Assembly (NCBI GenBank): GCA_037355855.1 | Contig: CM074761.1 | Span: forward strand, 372,001-436,000 | Reading direction: 5' to 3' | Source of the DNA: Pseudo-nitzschia pungens | Lineage: Eukaryota; Bacillariophyta; Bacillariophyceae; Bacillariales; Bacillariaceae | Length of the DNA: 64,000 nucleotides | Part shown: positions 1-11,048 of the stretch, in pieces | How positions within the stretch are numbered: position 1 is the stretch's first letter | Layout: every line of letters begins with the position of its first letter | The notes under the pieces: generated by a model | What the model was told of the DNA's origin: nothing | What the model saw: only the letters and a program-made list of their open reading frames with translations | The model's database searches: none | Translations under genes and position numbers: made by a program

Positions 1-585
1 GTTCAAGGTCTATTGCATACGCTCAAGCAATACAAGGCACTTCCCTAGATGTACATCGGAAACAGTCGTAAAGGAGGGCATGATAGGTTTCTATTTTAGA
101 GGAAAAGAAAAAGAGTGAAAGGAGCTGAGCCAAAGCGCTCAGCTCTGTATCGTGACATCGATCCGCTAACTCGCTAACTCGTATAATAACAGAGCTCCTG
201 TAGCTCTGGTACTGTATCCTACGAGTAGCGTACCGTATCGGAGTATCGTAGCGTAGCTCCGCTTAATTAAGCTTCGCTTAATTATCAACGATCCAATCGT
301 ATGCTAGCTCACTTATGCTAGCGCGTTGGGTAACTGTTTGGGCCGGGTATGCGGTCATGGTACATATTATACACCAATGACCCGACCCCGGCGGTAGCAT
401 CATATCTTAGCATTGGTATCATGGTAGGCTAGCATCTTTCAGTATCTCGTAGCCTTAGCAACCCTAACCCTGTAGCATTTAGCTACACCACAGAGGGTGC
501 TTTACTCGGGGTACGTAGGATTGGTACAAATCGTACGCGGCGACCCTAGTAGACTCTGCTAGCATCCATACTAGACAGGATAGGT

Positions 586-672
586 CTGCTGCTAAGCCTG
601 CTGCTAAGCCTGTTGCTAAGCCTGTTGCTAAGCCTGTTGCTGAGCCTGTTGCTAAGCCTGTTGCTGAGCCTG
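586..672. repeat. 12-bp tandem repeat (GCTAAGCCTGTT)n
   Basis: About seven head-to-tail copies of GCTAAGCCTGTT are seen, with A/G and T/C variants (GCTGAGCCTGTT, GCTAAGCCTGCT). The length is a multiple of three but no supporting gene surrounds it, so it is called a microsatellite-like array. Confidence 0.85.
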
Positions 673-869
673 TATGCTAGCAATTAGCACACAGCTCTAG
701 CATTCAGCTCAGCACCTGTTAGTCAGTTACTGGAGGCTGCTGACTGTAGCCCCAGTACATTCTCCTACACAGGAGCCTTAGCACAGATGGTAGCACCACC
801 TTGAATATCTTCATAGAGCAGGATGCTGAGCAGGATGCTAGCACCAGGATGCTGCTGAGCAGGATGCTG

Positions 870-1390
870 GTGGGCCCTTCTAGTAGAATTTGTACCACAT
901 TGACATATCCCAGTTCTTAGCAGATCAATATTGGGAGATCTATAGGGGGTGCTAGCTTACAAACTTAACTGTTCTGGGATAAGGGGATACTGGTGAACAG
1001 GATGCTAAGCAGGATGCTGGGCCCTGCATGTAGAATTTGTACCACATCTACATACCCCAGTTCTTAGCAGATCAATATTGGGAGATTTACAGGATGCTAA
1101 CTGATGAACTGAACGGTACTGGGCTAAGGGGGATGCATACTGGACAGGATGCTAGTAAGCAGGATGCTTGGCCCTGTATGTAGAACTTGTACCAGGTGTA
1201 CATGCCCCAGCTCTTAGCAGATCAATATTGGGAGATCTATAGGGGATGCTAACTGACAAACAGAACTGTGCTGTACTAAATGGGAGGATAGTGAACAGGA
1301 TGTTAATCAGGATGCTGGGCCCTTCCAGTAGGATTTGTACCAGATCTATGTACCCCAGCTCTTAGCAGCCCTATATTATAAGATATTCAG
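870..1390. repeat. Four degenerate copies of a ~148-bp tandem unit
   Basis: Each unit contains a GGGCCCT..GTAGAATTTGTACCA block, then CCCCAGTTCTTAGCAGATCA, then ATATTGGGAGATCTATAGG and ends in AACAGGATGCT words. The TTTGTACCA-like landmark recurs near 889, 1036, 1186 and 1334, giving a period of about 148. The copies have drifted, so the array is not recent. Confidence 0.8.
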
Positions 1391-2112
1391 TGTGCTAAAA
1401 TATAGACAGAACTGTAAAGAAATAGGCCCATATTTAGTAGTACTGCTATCGGTCACACCCCAATACAGTACTTTTTGTCTTCTCGTGCGGTAGTAAGGTA
1501 CTTTTAAAATGTACGAAGTACTGTACTACTTACTCTACTACGAAGTCATTCAACAACAAATTCTTCATACTGGCACTTTTAAATACGAAGTAGAGGCCAT
1601 GGAGGCCATGATGGCGGAATACAACTCCACTAATTAAAAATCTTACCCCCCGAAGGTCCAATATTATGACACCTAAAGTACGTACGAAGTTCGAAGTACT
1701 TACGAACAAGGACCTACTGATAAACCTTGTACGAGTTTTTTTTTCCTTATTTGAAAAAGTAATTTCTTAACCTTACAGAGTAAGATTACACGTACGAAGT
1801 ATGATCATTTTTTTCTCAATATTGAATATTGTGAATCAATCATGAGGAAGAATACGGTAAGGTTACGACGTTCTTTCACTAATTACTTTGTCATCATTCA
1901 TTACGATCACGAGTACGAGTAAGGTTAACTTTTCCCACCGGTCTCGTAGTTATTTCACGAAGTAAGATTTTTACAGCAGTCGGAAGTTTTCACCGTCTAA
2001 CGTCGCTCTGATTCCTCACATCGCTGAGCAACAAGATTCATTCCCCCTTTTGTTCCGTCCCATTCTCGGTTGCATTCCGTTCCCCCGCCGATCCAACAAC
2101 GCAATTGTCACA

Positions 2113-3839
2113 ATGTCATCATCTCAAAGAAATATACACCGCCACCATCGACCACCGATGGGGATCGGTGTCCTCCGAGGCTCGATTGTCTTCCTTGCTA
2201 TCAACATTATTTGCATCAGCCTCTCGGGGAGCCGCCTTGCTTCTGCCTGGCAAAACCACCGCCACCACCACCAACAACAACAACAACACAGGTTGTCACA
2301 GAAAACCAGGCATCTGCATCTGTTTCCACCATCGTCCTTGTCGTCGTCTGCGAGCGACAATGGAAATTCGAATTTCGGTGTTGTGGATTCCAACAGCAAA
2401 CACAACGACGAAGACGAAGACGTTGGGGAATGCGGACGACGATCCTTTTTCCAATCTTGCTCTTCCGCGGTGGCAGCAGCCGGTGCCCTGGGATCCCTTG
2501 CCACCGTTTTCTCCGGCCCGCAAGTTTCGGGTGCCACTGCCGAGGAGACTGTAACAGCAACAGCTGCCGGCGCTGGTGACAACCTCATCGACGTGTATTT
2601 TGGGTGCGGATGCGTAAGTCCAGTAGAGTAGAGTCAAGTAGAGTATAGTCGAGTATAGTCGAGTCGAGTCGAGTCGAGTCAACCGTGATTCAATTGTATC
2701 GCACCAATCGCACCAAAGATTCGTATCCGTTATTGCGAACAATCCGGGTTGGTTGGACTAACCCATAATTATTTTCTATTCATTTTTGTGGGTGTTCATT
2801 CTCTTGATCATTGAAACAAAAAAATATAATGATGATACTAATGACAATCTCACTCTCTCGCTAAACTACTGGCAACGGAACATGTTTGATAACAACAACA
2901 ACAACAACAACATTGACAATAACAAAAATTTCAGTTCTGGCACGTTCAGCACGAGTTTGTCGAAGCGGAGAAAACAATACTGGGACGCAGCGACAAACAG
3001 GTATCGAGTAGAGCCGGATACGCCGGGGGGAACTTAGGAATGAAGGACGGAAAAGTGTGAGTCGATGATACTGATAGTAGTCCTACTATTCTACGAGCTT
3101 GTATGGTACTATTCAACGTTTTTCATATCGTCGCCATAGTAGTGGAGAGATTACTATGCAGTGGGTGGTCGAAGATTGATCCAACAAAAATCGCAGGAAA
3201 ATTGCTGCGTAAATGATGTCCTCACGCATTGCTTGCTGTTGTTCGTTTTTCTTTGTCTTTGTCGGGCAATGAATGTATTGTTTTACAAATGTTTACTCAT
3301 TACGTGGTGTTATACGCGTATTCCTATACTGGTATCATCACTCTACTTGTTGGCGCAACGATTGCAGTTGCTACCACAATTTTGCACAGGTTTCCGATTA
3401 CGGCAAGCTGGGACATGCCGAGGTGGTCTCCCTTCGCATCCCCGAGTCCAAATTCAAGGACTTTGCGATCGAATACTGCCGGCTCTTCAAGAATGGCATG
3501 CGCCCGGACCAGCTGGGCGACCGGGGCCTCGAGTACCGCAACCTCGTGGGCTTTTCCGGTGGGGCCAAGAACAATCCGGTCTTGGCCAACCAGCTGGTGG
3601 AGGCCTCCAAGGAGATCGGCGACGAGCTGGATTTTGCCGTCGGAAAGGGGAGCGACGCCGACATTCCCCGGCTGGTCTGGATCATGGACAGCGACAACTA
3701 CCCGTCCTACGTTGCCGAGCAGTACCACCAGTTCCACGACGGATTCAATTTCGGGGAAAACTACCCCAACTCGTACAACAACCTCGCGGGAGACTTTGCC
3801 AAGACCGGGGAGGACTTCGGATCCTGCCCGAGGCTATAG
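2113..3839 (+). CDS. msrA: Peptide methionine sulfoxide reductase A, plastid-targeted, three exons
   Basis: MsrA reduces methionine-S-sulfoxide in proteins. The frame joins as 2113-2613, 2935-3056 and 3368-3839 (364 residues), with donors GTAAGT and GTGAGT and acceptors TTTCAG and TTGCAG. Joining exons 1 and 2 recreates the active-site motif GCFW (catalytic Cys about residue 167). Joining exons 2 and 3 gives KVCYHN followed by DYGKLGHAEVV, the conserved MsrA core. The ATG at 2113 is chosen because the upstream extension lacks ATG. Residues about 20-45 form a hydrophobic signal ending in ASAW, similar to the diatom ASAF plastid cleavage motif, followed by a His/Gln-rich and then acidic linker. 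A second hydrophobic, Ala-rich stretch (residues about 125-155) may be a thylakoid or second targeting signal; that is inference. Intron 1 contains GAGTC pentamer repeats. Confidence 0.9.
2625..2685. repeat. GAGTC/TAGAG simple repeat inside msrA intron 1
   Basis: A run of GTAGAGTAGAGTCAAGTAGAG followed by GTCGA GTCGA units lies just behind the GTAAGT donor. It is non-coding once the intron is removed. Confidence 0.75.
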
Positions 3840-4546
3840 GCTGCGAGAGTTGCAGAAACATGCGAGGAACGAAAGCGCTCCGAATTGCTACCGAAACCAG
3901 ACTAAGCGGTCGACGTGATTGTTGCACAGCGGGCAGTAATTTCAACTCAAAAGATTGCATCAGATTTCAAATTCGAGTGTTTCGAATCATTTAGATTACT
4001 GTTACTTATTACAGTCGTGTTTGGTATGATTGGGTGGTGAGGGTGATTGTTTTTCCGGAATATGAAATGTGCCGTGCGTCAAATTCGTTCACGTTCGCGA
4101 ATTGATAGACTCCTGGCTTGTCGTTGTCACATGTTCTGTCGCGTCACGTCCGGAGATGTGGGGTCATCTCGTTTTCGTTGTGCCCGGCGAAACAACTGTT
4201 GAATACAGTATGAAGTGGGAAACGCGACAGTGACAACTATAGGTACCAGAACCTGTGCCAGAATCAAGACCCGAATTGTTTTGTGTTTGCTGTGCGTGCT
4301 GTGCGGTACGTGATGGGAGAACAGTGGTAGTGGAGTTGCGGATGGCACTGTCCGCTTCGGTAATTATCACTCTGACCTACTACAGGGGTGTATGCGTGTG
4401 CTCGTCAAAGCATTGCTTCGAACAAAATTCGCACGAAATGGAAAACGGCCGGCCGTAGCTGGAAAAAACGGAAACCGGTGGCTGAAGAAAAAAAATATGT
4501 GGTCATAGTCGTCATCGTCACGTTGCATCCGAATGTTCCCATCCAC
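3840..4546. other. Convergent spacer between msrA and the PPR gene
   Basis: The two flanking genes converge on this stretch. No coding signature is seen. Short ORFs here start on non-ATG codons or are low-complexity shadows of the PPR gene. Confidence 0.5.
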
Positions 4547-6334
4547 TCACACCTCCGCACGCTTGCCGTACGACTTGCGCACACCGTGACGGTGGTGGTG
4601 CTCCCCCTTCTCATCGACATTCCTGGTCCATTTCGCGGGCAGCTTCTTCGCCGTGTGGCCCCGCATCAGGGACTTGTATTCCTTACCGGAAGACGCCGCC
4701 TCCCGGAGGCGCGACAGGACCATGCCACCGACGCAGCCGTTGGCCACGGCCTGGCCAAAGACCTTCTTGGTCCACTTTTTCCGGAGCGGTGCGTGGAGTG
4801 GCAACAGATTGGAGACGCACTTGAGCATGGTTCCGTAGGTAACGTGATTCGGCGACCCGTATTCCTCTTGGTGCTGGACGAGCTGCTGGTACGTTGCCCG
4901 AGCAACGTTGAACGCCTTGGCCTTGTCCTCGTCGCTGCCGGGTTCGAGCGCGCAGCTCGACAGGACCGTGGTAAAGCCGTAGACATCCGGTCGGCAGTCA
5001 TCGTTGGAATTGAAGTTGATGGGAATTGTGGGGGTGCTGCCCGTGCGGCTTCCATCCTGTTCGGTCGACGACGACGACTGGAACATGTGGATCTGGCGGT
5101 CGAGAATGCCACGAGTCTTGCGGTAAGATCCCTTGATGTGGCTGTGGGACCAACACCCCATTACGGTGTTGAAGAGAAGCGTGTCGGGCCTCCACGAGAG
5201 TTCTCCCTTTTTGTGCTTTTGCTCAATGAACCTCAGAATGCTGTCGGCCTTTCGAGCGGCTCTCGCGTCGTTCCTGTGCCGGGCTAGCGTCCTCAAGACC
5301 AACGAGTAGGAGACGCGGTCCGGCTCGACCATGCTGTTGCCCTCGACGTAGTAGAGTTTTTCCATGAATTCCAAAATGTCGCACGACCGCTGCCACGACG
5401 TCGACGAGGGCTGAGACGCAAAGGCGGACGGTTGTGGCTGCGGCGACGACGACGATGGCGACGATTGGGTGGTCACGGGCGCCCTGCTCCAGGCTCCGAG
5501 CACGGCGTTGAAGCTCAGCGTGCGGGGCTGGACCAGTGGGACGATCGCCTTGGATTCGAGCTTCATGGTTTCCATCTTTGCCAGCAGTCGTTCGGCGTGA
5601 ACGGGAGCCTCTTCGTGGCCGTTTCGGGACCAGCTCTGCAGGACCGTGTCGAAGCACATCTGGTCTGGTTGGGCCAGGTCGTTTCTGCCTTCTTCGTAGA
5701 GAGTCGTCATCCAGTCGAGGATGCGCTGCGCCCGGAAGGAGCTCAGTTTTTTGCCACCGGCGTGTTTCCAGGCCTGCAAGACGATCTTGAAGGAGGACAG
5801 ATTGGGACGGATCTGGGATGGCACGGCGCATGTCGACGACGACGACGACGACGACGACGATGGCGATGGCACTCCGGTCGACAGAGACGCCTCGTATTCG
5901 GCCTGCATCTGCGCCAGGATTTCCTCGCAGCGCTCGGCGGCGTACACGCCTTCTCCGCTACGGGCCCAGCTCTCGAGCATGCAGTTGTAGTCCTTGGTTG
6001 TGGGATTGGCGTTGGAATTCCCGGCCTCGGCCTCATCGACGAGCCGCTTCACAATGTTCTCGATCGCCACGGCGTTTTCCTTGGAGGAAACCCGTACAGC
6101 GGTGGTGCTCCAGCCCTTCATGACCATGTGGGAATCGGCAATCTCGGCGTCCGAGAGCTCGCCGGTGGGTTTCTCGCATATCTCGCCGGTGATCTGCTTG
6201 AGGTACTCGAGTTTGCGGGGCTCCGGGAGGCCGTGCTTGATGTTGACGTATGCGGTGGCCGTGTGGAATTGAAGCGTGCACAGTGATGCCAGCAGCAACA
6301 ACTCGGCTACGGATCGTGACCAGGTTGGGAACAT
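4547..6334 (-). CDS. Pentatricopeptide-repeat protein
   Basis: A 595-residue single-exon protein. After an N-terminal hydrophobic signal (residues about 8-28, ending near ATAYV, which could be a plastid or ER signal) the chain is built of helical pairs typical of PPR proteins. Examples are TTKDYNCMLESWARSGEG, PNLSSFKIVLQAWKHAGG, DQMCFDTVLQSWSRNGHE, RTLSFNAVLGAWSRAP, DRVSYSLVLRTLARHRND, DTLLFNTVMGCWSHSH and DVYGFTTVLSSCAL. The repeats are longer than 35 residues on average and separated by Ser/Gln-rich loops, as in many diatom PPR proteins. PPR proteins bind organellar RNA; the target here is unknown. The ATG at 6334 is the first in frame and directly precedes the signal. No frame break is seen. 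Confidence 0.85.
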   Translation of the reverse strand: MFPTWSRSVAELLLLASLCTLQFHTATAYVNIKHGLPEPRKLEYLKQITGEICEKPTGELSDAEIADSHMVMKGWSTTAVRVSSKENAVAIENIVKRLVDEAEAGNSNANPTTKDYNCMLESWARSGEGVYAAERCEEILAQMQAEYEASLSTGVPSPSSSSSSSSSTCAVPSQIRPNLSSFKIVLQAWKHAGGKKLSSFRAQRILDWMTTLYEEGRNDLAQPDQMCFDTVLQSWSRNGHEEAPVHAERLLAKMETMKLESKAIVPLVQPRTLSFNAVLGAWSRAPVTTQSSPSSSSPQPQPSAFASQPSSTSWQRSCDILEFMEKLYYVEGNSMVEPDRVSYSLVLRTLARHRNDARAARKADSILRFIEQKHKKGELSWRPDTLLFNTVMGCWSHSHIKGSYRKTRGILDRQIHMFQSSSSTEQDGSRTGSTPTIPINFNSNDDCRPDVYGFTTVLSSCALEPGSDEDKAKAFNVARATYQQLVQHQEEYGSPNHVTYGTMLKCVSNLLPLHAPLRKKWTKKVFGQAVANGCVGGMVLSRLREAASSGKEYKSLMRGHTAKKLPAKWTRNVDEKGEHHHRHGVRKSYGKRAEV

Positions 6335-7661
6335 TCTTGCGGTTTGTTTTGGTTATTGATTATGGGTTATTGGTGAGAATAATGGGAACGACAGGAAGTT
6401 GCCATTCGACTGCTGTTTTTTTTTTTTTTCTTTAATTTATTTTTCTGCCGATCCTTGAACGTGCCGTGTGTCGAATCCTTTCGACATTGATTGTGACCAC
6501 CCTTGCATTGATTCAGAATTTACCTGTCGATGTCGCAGTCCGATGGGAATGACACTAAAAACTGGCGAGACTAAAAAAATCGGTGGTTTGCGGAGAAGGA
6601 ATTGGAGGACAGAAGGGTTGCTGTCACTGTTTCACAACCGAAAAGAACCCAATTTGTTGTGTTGTTCTGTACCAGTATCTTACTCTGGTAAATCGTACGA
6701 AACTACTGCTAGAAGAAACAGCATGTGGGAACGCCAATCCGAATGATGAGTAATTTGAGATGTGGTGTGTGAATAATATCAGCAGGTTGCGGAAGGCTTT
6801 TGATGTCTCAATTCTCTCCAGCTGTTTTCCTCCCAGTTGGAACGACACGCAAGTGGGAATGATTCACAAGACGACGTCATCGATTCGCGGAAATTGTTTA
6901 TCTCTGTTCTGATTCGATCAGTAACGACGTCATGAGTTCGCTTTTTCAGAGCATGCATGCCACAATTACTGACTGACTGACTCTCATTTTTTGTTTACAG
7001 CGGATTTCTAACGAACGATTGCAGTACTTTACTGTACCATAACCTTACAGTTTATTCTACGAGAAATTACCGTATGGGATAGAAAATAGATAAGGCTACG
7101 ACTTACTCCTAATGTTTACTTCGTCATAATTTTTTTTTAAAATAAAAAAAAGTGACCATGTTTGCCATTATTTTTTAAGGAAAGTCCTGTAAATTCGAAT
7201 GCTGAAATCGACGCGAAAAACACTGCACAGCTCCATCACGCGACAGGGTTTCTATCATTCTCATTTTGATGATACAACGAATATTGATATCATGCAATGA
7301 CTAGGGTTCTGAATCGATATCATAATCAACTGGCATCGCGTATCACAAACGTCAAAGAACGAATATGATACGGTGAAACATCATCTTTTGGCACGTTTAC
7401 TATGAGCTCCGTCGCAGGGAATCGAATATCTCTCTCATCACACTAGTCGGAATGTCATTACTAGGCACTCTGCCCTTTGCCTCGCTACCGCGTAGTAACA
7501 GAAAAGAACGGATCGAACAACGCAAAAGACTTGCACAACAATCAAAGCATGCATTATCTGCTCAAAACCCGCACATCAATATTATCAACATAAAAAAAAG
7601 TCGCACACATCGGCAACATCAACAATAGATACGAAGTATAACATATAAAAGAGCGCAAACA
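6335..7661. other. Spacer upstream of the protease gene
   Basis: Divergent promoters for the PPR and protease genes must lie here. The middle (7000-7200) is AT-rich with homopolymers. No protein-coding or RNA gene is recognised. Confidence 0.5.
7643..7650 (+). promoter_or_regulatory. TATA-like box before the protease gene
   Basis: ATATAAAA sits 12 bases before the ATG at 7662. This is closer to the start codon than a working TATA box usually is, because transcription would then begin inside the coding region. It may be fortuitous, or the true start may be the ATG that begins the short MPEHS segment at the mature end. Confidence 0.25.
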
Positions 7662-8777
7662 ATGAACAAGGTCTCCTCATCCTCCCTGCAACAGCTAGAG
7701 CTGTGCGTTGCTCTCTGTGCCCTGATGCTTCTGCTGCGAGCAGGATCCGTTCCCCTAGTTTTCGCCATGCCCGAACACAGCATCGTTGGCGGAGCCCGAT
7801 CTAAACCCGGCTGGTTCCCCTATTTTGTTCACATTCAATCCGATTCCTGCGGTTGTGGCGGGGCTCTGATCGCCCCCGATATTGTCCTCACCGCGGCTCA
7901 TTGCAAATGCGAGTTTCGCAATGTACCAGTGTACATTGGTGCCTGGAAACTCGGATCATTGGACGGGGGCGCCCAGATTGGATACATCAAGAAATGGATC
8001 AATCACCCTAAGTACGATTACAATTTTCGTTTCGATTTTGCTCTGGCCAAGCTCAAGGAACCGGTAGAAATCGACCAATCGCTGGTTCGTCTCGAACTCA
8101 ATGACAACAGCGCCTTTCCAAAAGTTGGGACGGAACTGATCACCATGGGACTGGGTGTAACCGAGAAGTGGGTACAAAGCAACAACCTCAAAAACGTCAC
8201 CATTCCCTACGTTAGCAACGAGAGGTGCAGCGCGATGCACAAGCACAACGACGACGACTTCTTTTGGGGCGACGACTACTTGGACGACGACTACTTTTTG
8301 GACGACGACTACTTTTTGTACTACGACTACGGCATCACACCGGAAATGCTTTGCGCCCTGGATGAAGAGGGCAAAAAGGATTCCTGCTATGGTGACTCTG
8401 GTGGTCCCATCGTGGAACGGAGCTACCTTGGTGACGGGACCTTTGTGGACAGCCACGTTGGCATTGTTTCCTGGGGGAATGGATGCGCAAATCCCAACAA
8501 ACCGGGGGTGTATGCGCGAACCAGCGCCGAGATCGACTGGATCCGGACCACGGCGTGCGAAGATCTAAAGAGCGTTGCCACATTTTGCCAAAAGTCGGGA
8601 GAAGCAGCTCCCTCGGCACCCCCTTCCGATGCTTCATCCCGGGCCCCCTCCCATGCTCCATCGCGGGGCAAGTCTCCCACCATGGCTCCTGCCAAGGCTT
8701 CAAAAAAGAAGAGCACCAGCAAGAAGACTTCCAAGAAGTGCAAGAAGTTTGCATCGAAAGCCAACGGATTGGATTGA
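7662..8777 (+). CDS. Secreted trypsin-like serine protease (S1)
   Basis: A 371-residue extracellular endopeptidase. A signal peptide (about 1-35) is followed by the activation site IVGG (41-44). The triad is His80 (LTAAHC), Asp125 (DFALAKL) and Ser246 (GDSGGP). Asp240, six residues before the active Ser, predicts cleavage after Lys/Arg. The loop before GITPEMLCAL (about 196-223) carries an unusual Asp/Tyr/Phe-rich insertion built of DDYFLDDDYF-like repeats. After the protease domain (to about 300) comes a Pro/Ser-rich tail (APSDASSRAPSHAPS) and a Lys/Ser-rich basic end, a layout often seen in diatom extracellular proteins. One exon, no frame break. The proteolytic fold is certain; the physiological substrate is unknown. 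Confidence 0.93.
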   Translation: MNKVSSSSLQQLELCVALCALMLLLRAGSVPLVFAMPEHSIVGGARSKPGWFPYFVHIQSDSCGCGGALIAPDIVLTAAHCKCEFRNVPVYIGAWKLGSLDGGAQIGYIKKWINHPKYDYNFRFDFALAKLKEPVEIDQSLVRLELNDNSAFPKVGTELITMGLGVTEKWVQSNNLKNVTIPYVSNERCSAMHKHNDDDFFWGDDYLDDDYFLDDDYFLYYDYGITPEMLCALDEEGKKDSCYGDSGGPIVERSYLGDGTFVDSHVGIVSWGNGCANPNKPGVYARTSAEIDWIRTTACEDLKSVATFCQKSGEAAPSAPPSDASSRAPSHAPSRGKSPTMAPAKASKKKSTSKKTSKKCKKFASKANGLD

Positions 8778-9560
8778 AAATGTGCAAATTTTATTCATAC
8801 CTACTATGTTAGTGATATATTTCTTATTGTAATAGGTCCTAGATGCGTTTATCGACAATGGGAGTCTTCACTCAATTGTGAATTGTTTGTTTTTACAAGA
8901 GATCCAGGTGCACCAATTTTGGGATGTTTTGAGACAATATCTTTCGCGTAAAATGCACATCAAAATGGGCAAAATATTACAGTATTTTCTGTTTCCACGA
9001 CCCCAGGTCAAATTTGGACCCGTCGGAATTAGTAGTACATACGATAATAGGGAACTATTGGAATGAATCTTTCGATGGGCTCGGAAAACTATTTGAGTAT
9101 GAAGGTGTCAGTCTGATCCCTCATGATGATGTGCTACTCGATGTTCCGATTTGGAGGTAGAAAAAGGATTGAATTGACGTCGACATTCCGAAAAGTATCC
9201 AAATTCCAAGGACACGAGAAGGGACAACAATGAGCCAAAAGACAAATTGAGTATGAAGGTGTCTTTCTGATCCCTCGTAATACTGATTTGCTACCGGAAA
9301 ATTCGAAAAAGAACCAGCCCACATTTGCTCATTCGATGTTCCGATTTGAGGGTGGAAAAAGGATTTGACTGAAGTCGAAATTCCGAAAAGTATCCAAATA
9401 CCAAGAACACGAGAAGGCACAACAATAAGCTAAACAATGTTATGCATTTTTCTTCTGCATAATGATGAGAGAAGAAAGTAAATAGTTGTAGTGCAAAATC
9501 CCTTTCCCACCTTCTCACAATCTGAAACATCCACATCAAGCAAAAATCCAACCCTGCATT
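8778..9560. other. Spacer with an internal ~150-190 bp direct duplication
   Basis: No gene is seen. A segment containing GAGTATGAAGGTGTC, GATGTTCCGATTTG, ATTCCGAAAAGTATCCAAAT and ACACGAGAAGG occurs at about 9094-9238 and again at about 9246-9430. Differences between the copies show that the duplication is old. Confidence 0.6.
9094..9430. repeat. Imperfect direct duplication
   Basis: Two diverged copies share the landmarks TGAGTATGAAGGTGTC, TCTGATCCCTC, CGATGTTCCGATTTG, AAAAAGGATT and GAAAAGTATCCAAAT in the same order. The second copy is longer through an insertion of about 45 bases. Confidence 0.75.
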
Positions 9561-9920
9561 ATGTCCTACCAAACCGAAGAAACTATCTCCATGATCGATG
9601 GAGGAGACGTCACCCCCAAGATCGCAAAGAATGAGTCATATGGATTGGTCGCCTTCATGCTCCTTTGCTTGGGCGTCACTTCTTTCATGGCAGGCCGTGC
9701 CTACAACTCTGCCTCAAGTGCCTCTGTCATGAACGACTTTTCCATGGACGATGAAAAATGCGTGCATTTGATTATGGATATCGATCCGAAGTGCGGCTGG
9801 AGCGCTCAAGATTGCGTCCTTGATAAGTTCGCGCTGGGCGAATACGAATACGAGAGTTGCTTTCCACCATCCTGCGCAGAGGAGTATAAAATCATCCAAA
9901 GCGCATGCTACCCTTCTTAA
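9561..9920 (+). CDS. Small single-pass membrane protein with Cys-rich ectodomain
   Basis: A 119-residue protein that I do not recognise. Residues 1-26 are polar. A hydrophobic segment (about 27-48, YGLVAFMLLCLGVTSFMAG) is the only membrane span. The rest holds six cysteines at regular spacing (CVHL, PKCGW, DCVL, SCFPPSC, ACYPS), suggesting three disulfides in an extracytoplasmic domain. The ATG lies in a normal context and the codon pattern looks coding. It could be a diatom-specific surface or vesicle protein; that is a guess from layout only. Confidence 0.65.
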   Translation: MSYQTEETISMIDGGDVTPKIAKNESYGLVAFMLLCLGVTSFMAGRAYNSASSASVMNDFSMDDEKCVHLIMDIDPKCGWSAQDCVLDKFALGEYEYESCFPPSCAEEYKIIQSACYPS

Positions 9921-11048
9921 GAAGTGTCGTCTTTGGGGCCCGAATAAATCGGATTGGAGGAAGTGATGATGAGTGAAATGTCGTGATGGTGGGCAGTGCA
10001 CCTCCGAAAGAACAATATGCCTTGCGTGTGAACTTCCCTGATCCTGTTAAATTGGCTTCTGGATAGCATGTGCATATCATTCTCTTATTGAGATTATGGA
10101 GCAATATTTATACAACCAGTAGAACACAGGAAACGCAACCGTCGTATCGGCTTTCATATAATACATACCGGTACGGTTGTGCGTAGCCGATTATCGCCGT
10201 TGAACTCGTTTTGAGGAGGCGGGTAAAAGTGTATCAGTAATAACACAACATGTAAGCAATGTTGACTACGAGTACTGGTGATCGTTGTAAACCAAGTGCG
10301 TACAAAATAAAAAGCCCCAACTTCAGCAAAAGATTGCGCGGAGCCATCGATCCGTCGATCGCATCATCCTCTATCGAGAACCCACGTCGACAACCCACCA
10401 TTGGTTTTGCTGGCAAAATTTGGATTACGTCGTCCAATAATGCGGACCGTTTGCAAGTTCAACTATCTTAGTAAGAACTTTGCGTGCATTTCCGCCAACT
10501 TGTTCAACGATTGACATTTCAAGTACCGAGTAAACTGAGTCGCGTCACCAGGAACTCCCACGAAAGAGGCTCTCGACAGTCATCACCGGAGAGGAAACCA
10601 CGGCTGAGAGGAAATGCAGTATCCTAACCAGATCCGTGATGACTTTTTTGGGTTACTCGGACGACACAAGCAATCCACGCGAGCGTCTACCAGACGACTA
10701 ACTTCGACTAATTTTTGAGCAATCTTTCTTATTGTTCCTTCATTCATCATACTCGTACGTGTATTCGCAAATGACATAGTTGCAAAGACAGAAGCAGAAG
10801 CAAAAACAAAATCAACAGAACATCGACTACGATTTCGCGGATCGATTGAAGGCTAGAAATTTACAGGGACTTTATCTAGACAACACGGCGTCGGTCCCGT
10901 TTGGCGTGGCAAGTGCGACGAGTACTAGTACTAATACTACTCCTAGTTTTAGTCGTGCTAGTGGTCGCGACAATAGTACAGGTAAGGTCCTTACCAGGTA
11001 TTCACCGCAAAGGTAGTAATACTGTAAGTAATATACCGACCTCCTGTT

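Larger units (their letters stand above)
1..2112. other. Repeat-rich spacer without a gene
   Basis: No open frame above about 60 codons and no coding-like stretch is visible on either strand. The left 700 bases contain many short GCTAGC/GTAC-type words, followed by a 12-base tandem repeat (586-672) and four copies of a roughly 148-base unit (about 870-1390). From 1480 to 2040 the DNA is AT-rich with the GTACGAAGT and GTAAGGTTA words typical of spacers in this window. The promoter of the MsrA gene should lie in the last few hundred bases, but no clear TATA box stands out. Confidence 0.6.

Noticed and set aside
2070..2742. Several overlapping ORFs on both strands across MsrA exon 1
   Set aside because: They are shadows of the His/Gln/Asp-rich exon; only the frame that splices to GCFW is conserved.
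4388..6286. Long plus-strand ORFs opposite the PPR gene
   Set aside because: They mirror the GC-rich codons of the PPR gene on the other strand.
10780..11016. Gln-rich ORF ending near an ACAGGTAAGG donor
   Set aside because: No ATG (starts TTG) and no exon to join; kept only as a remark.
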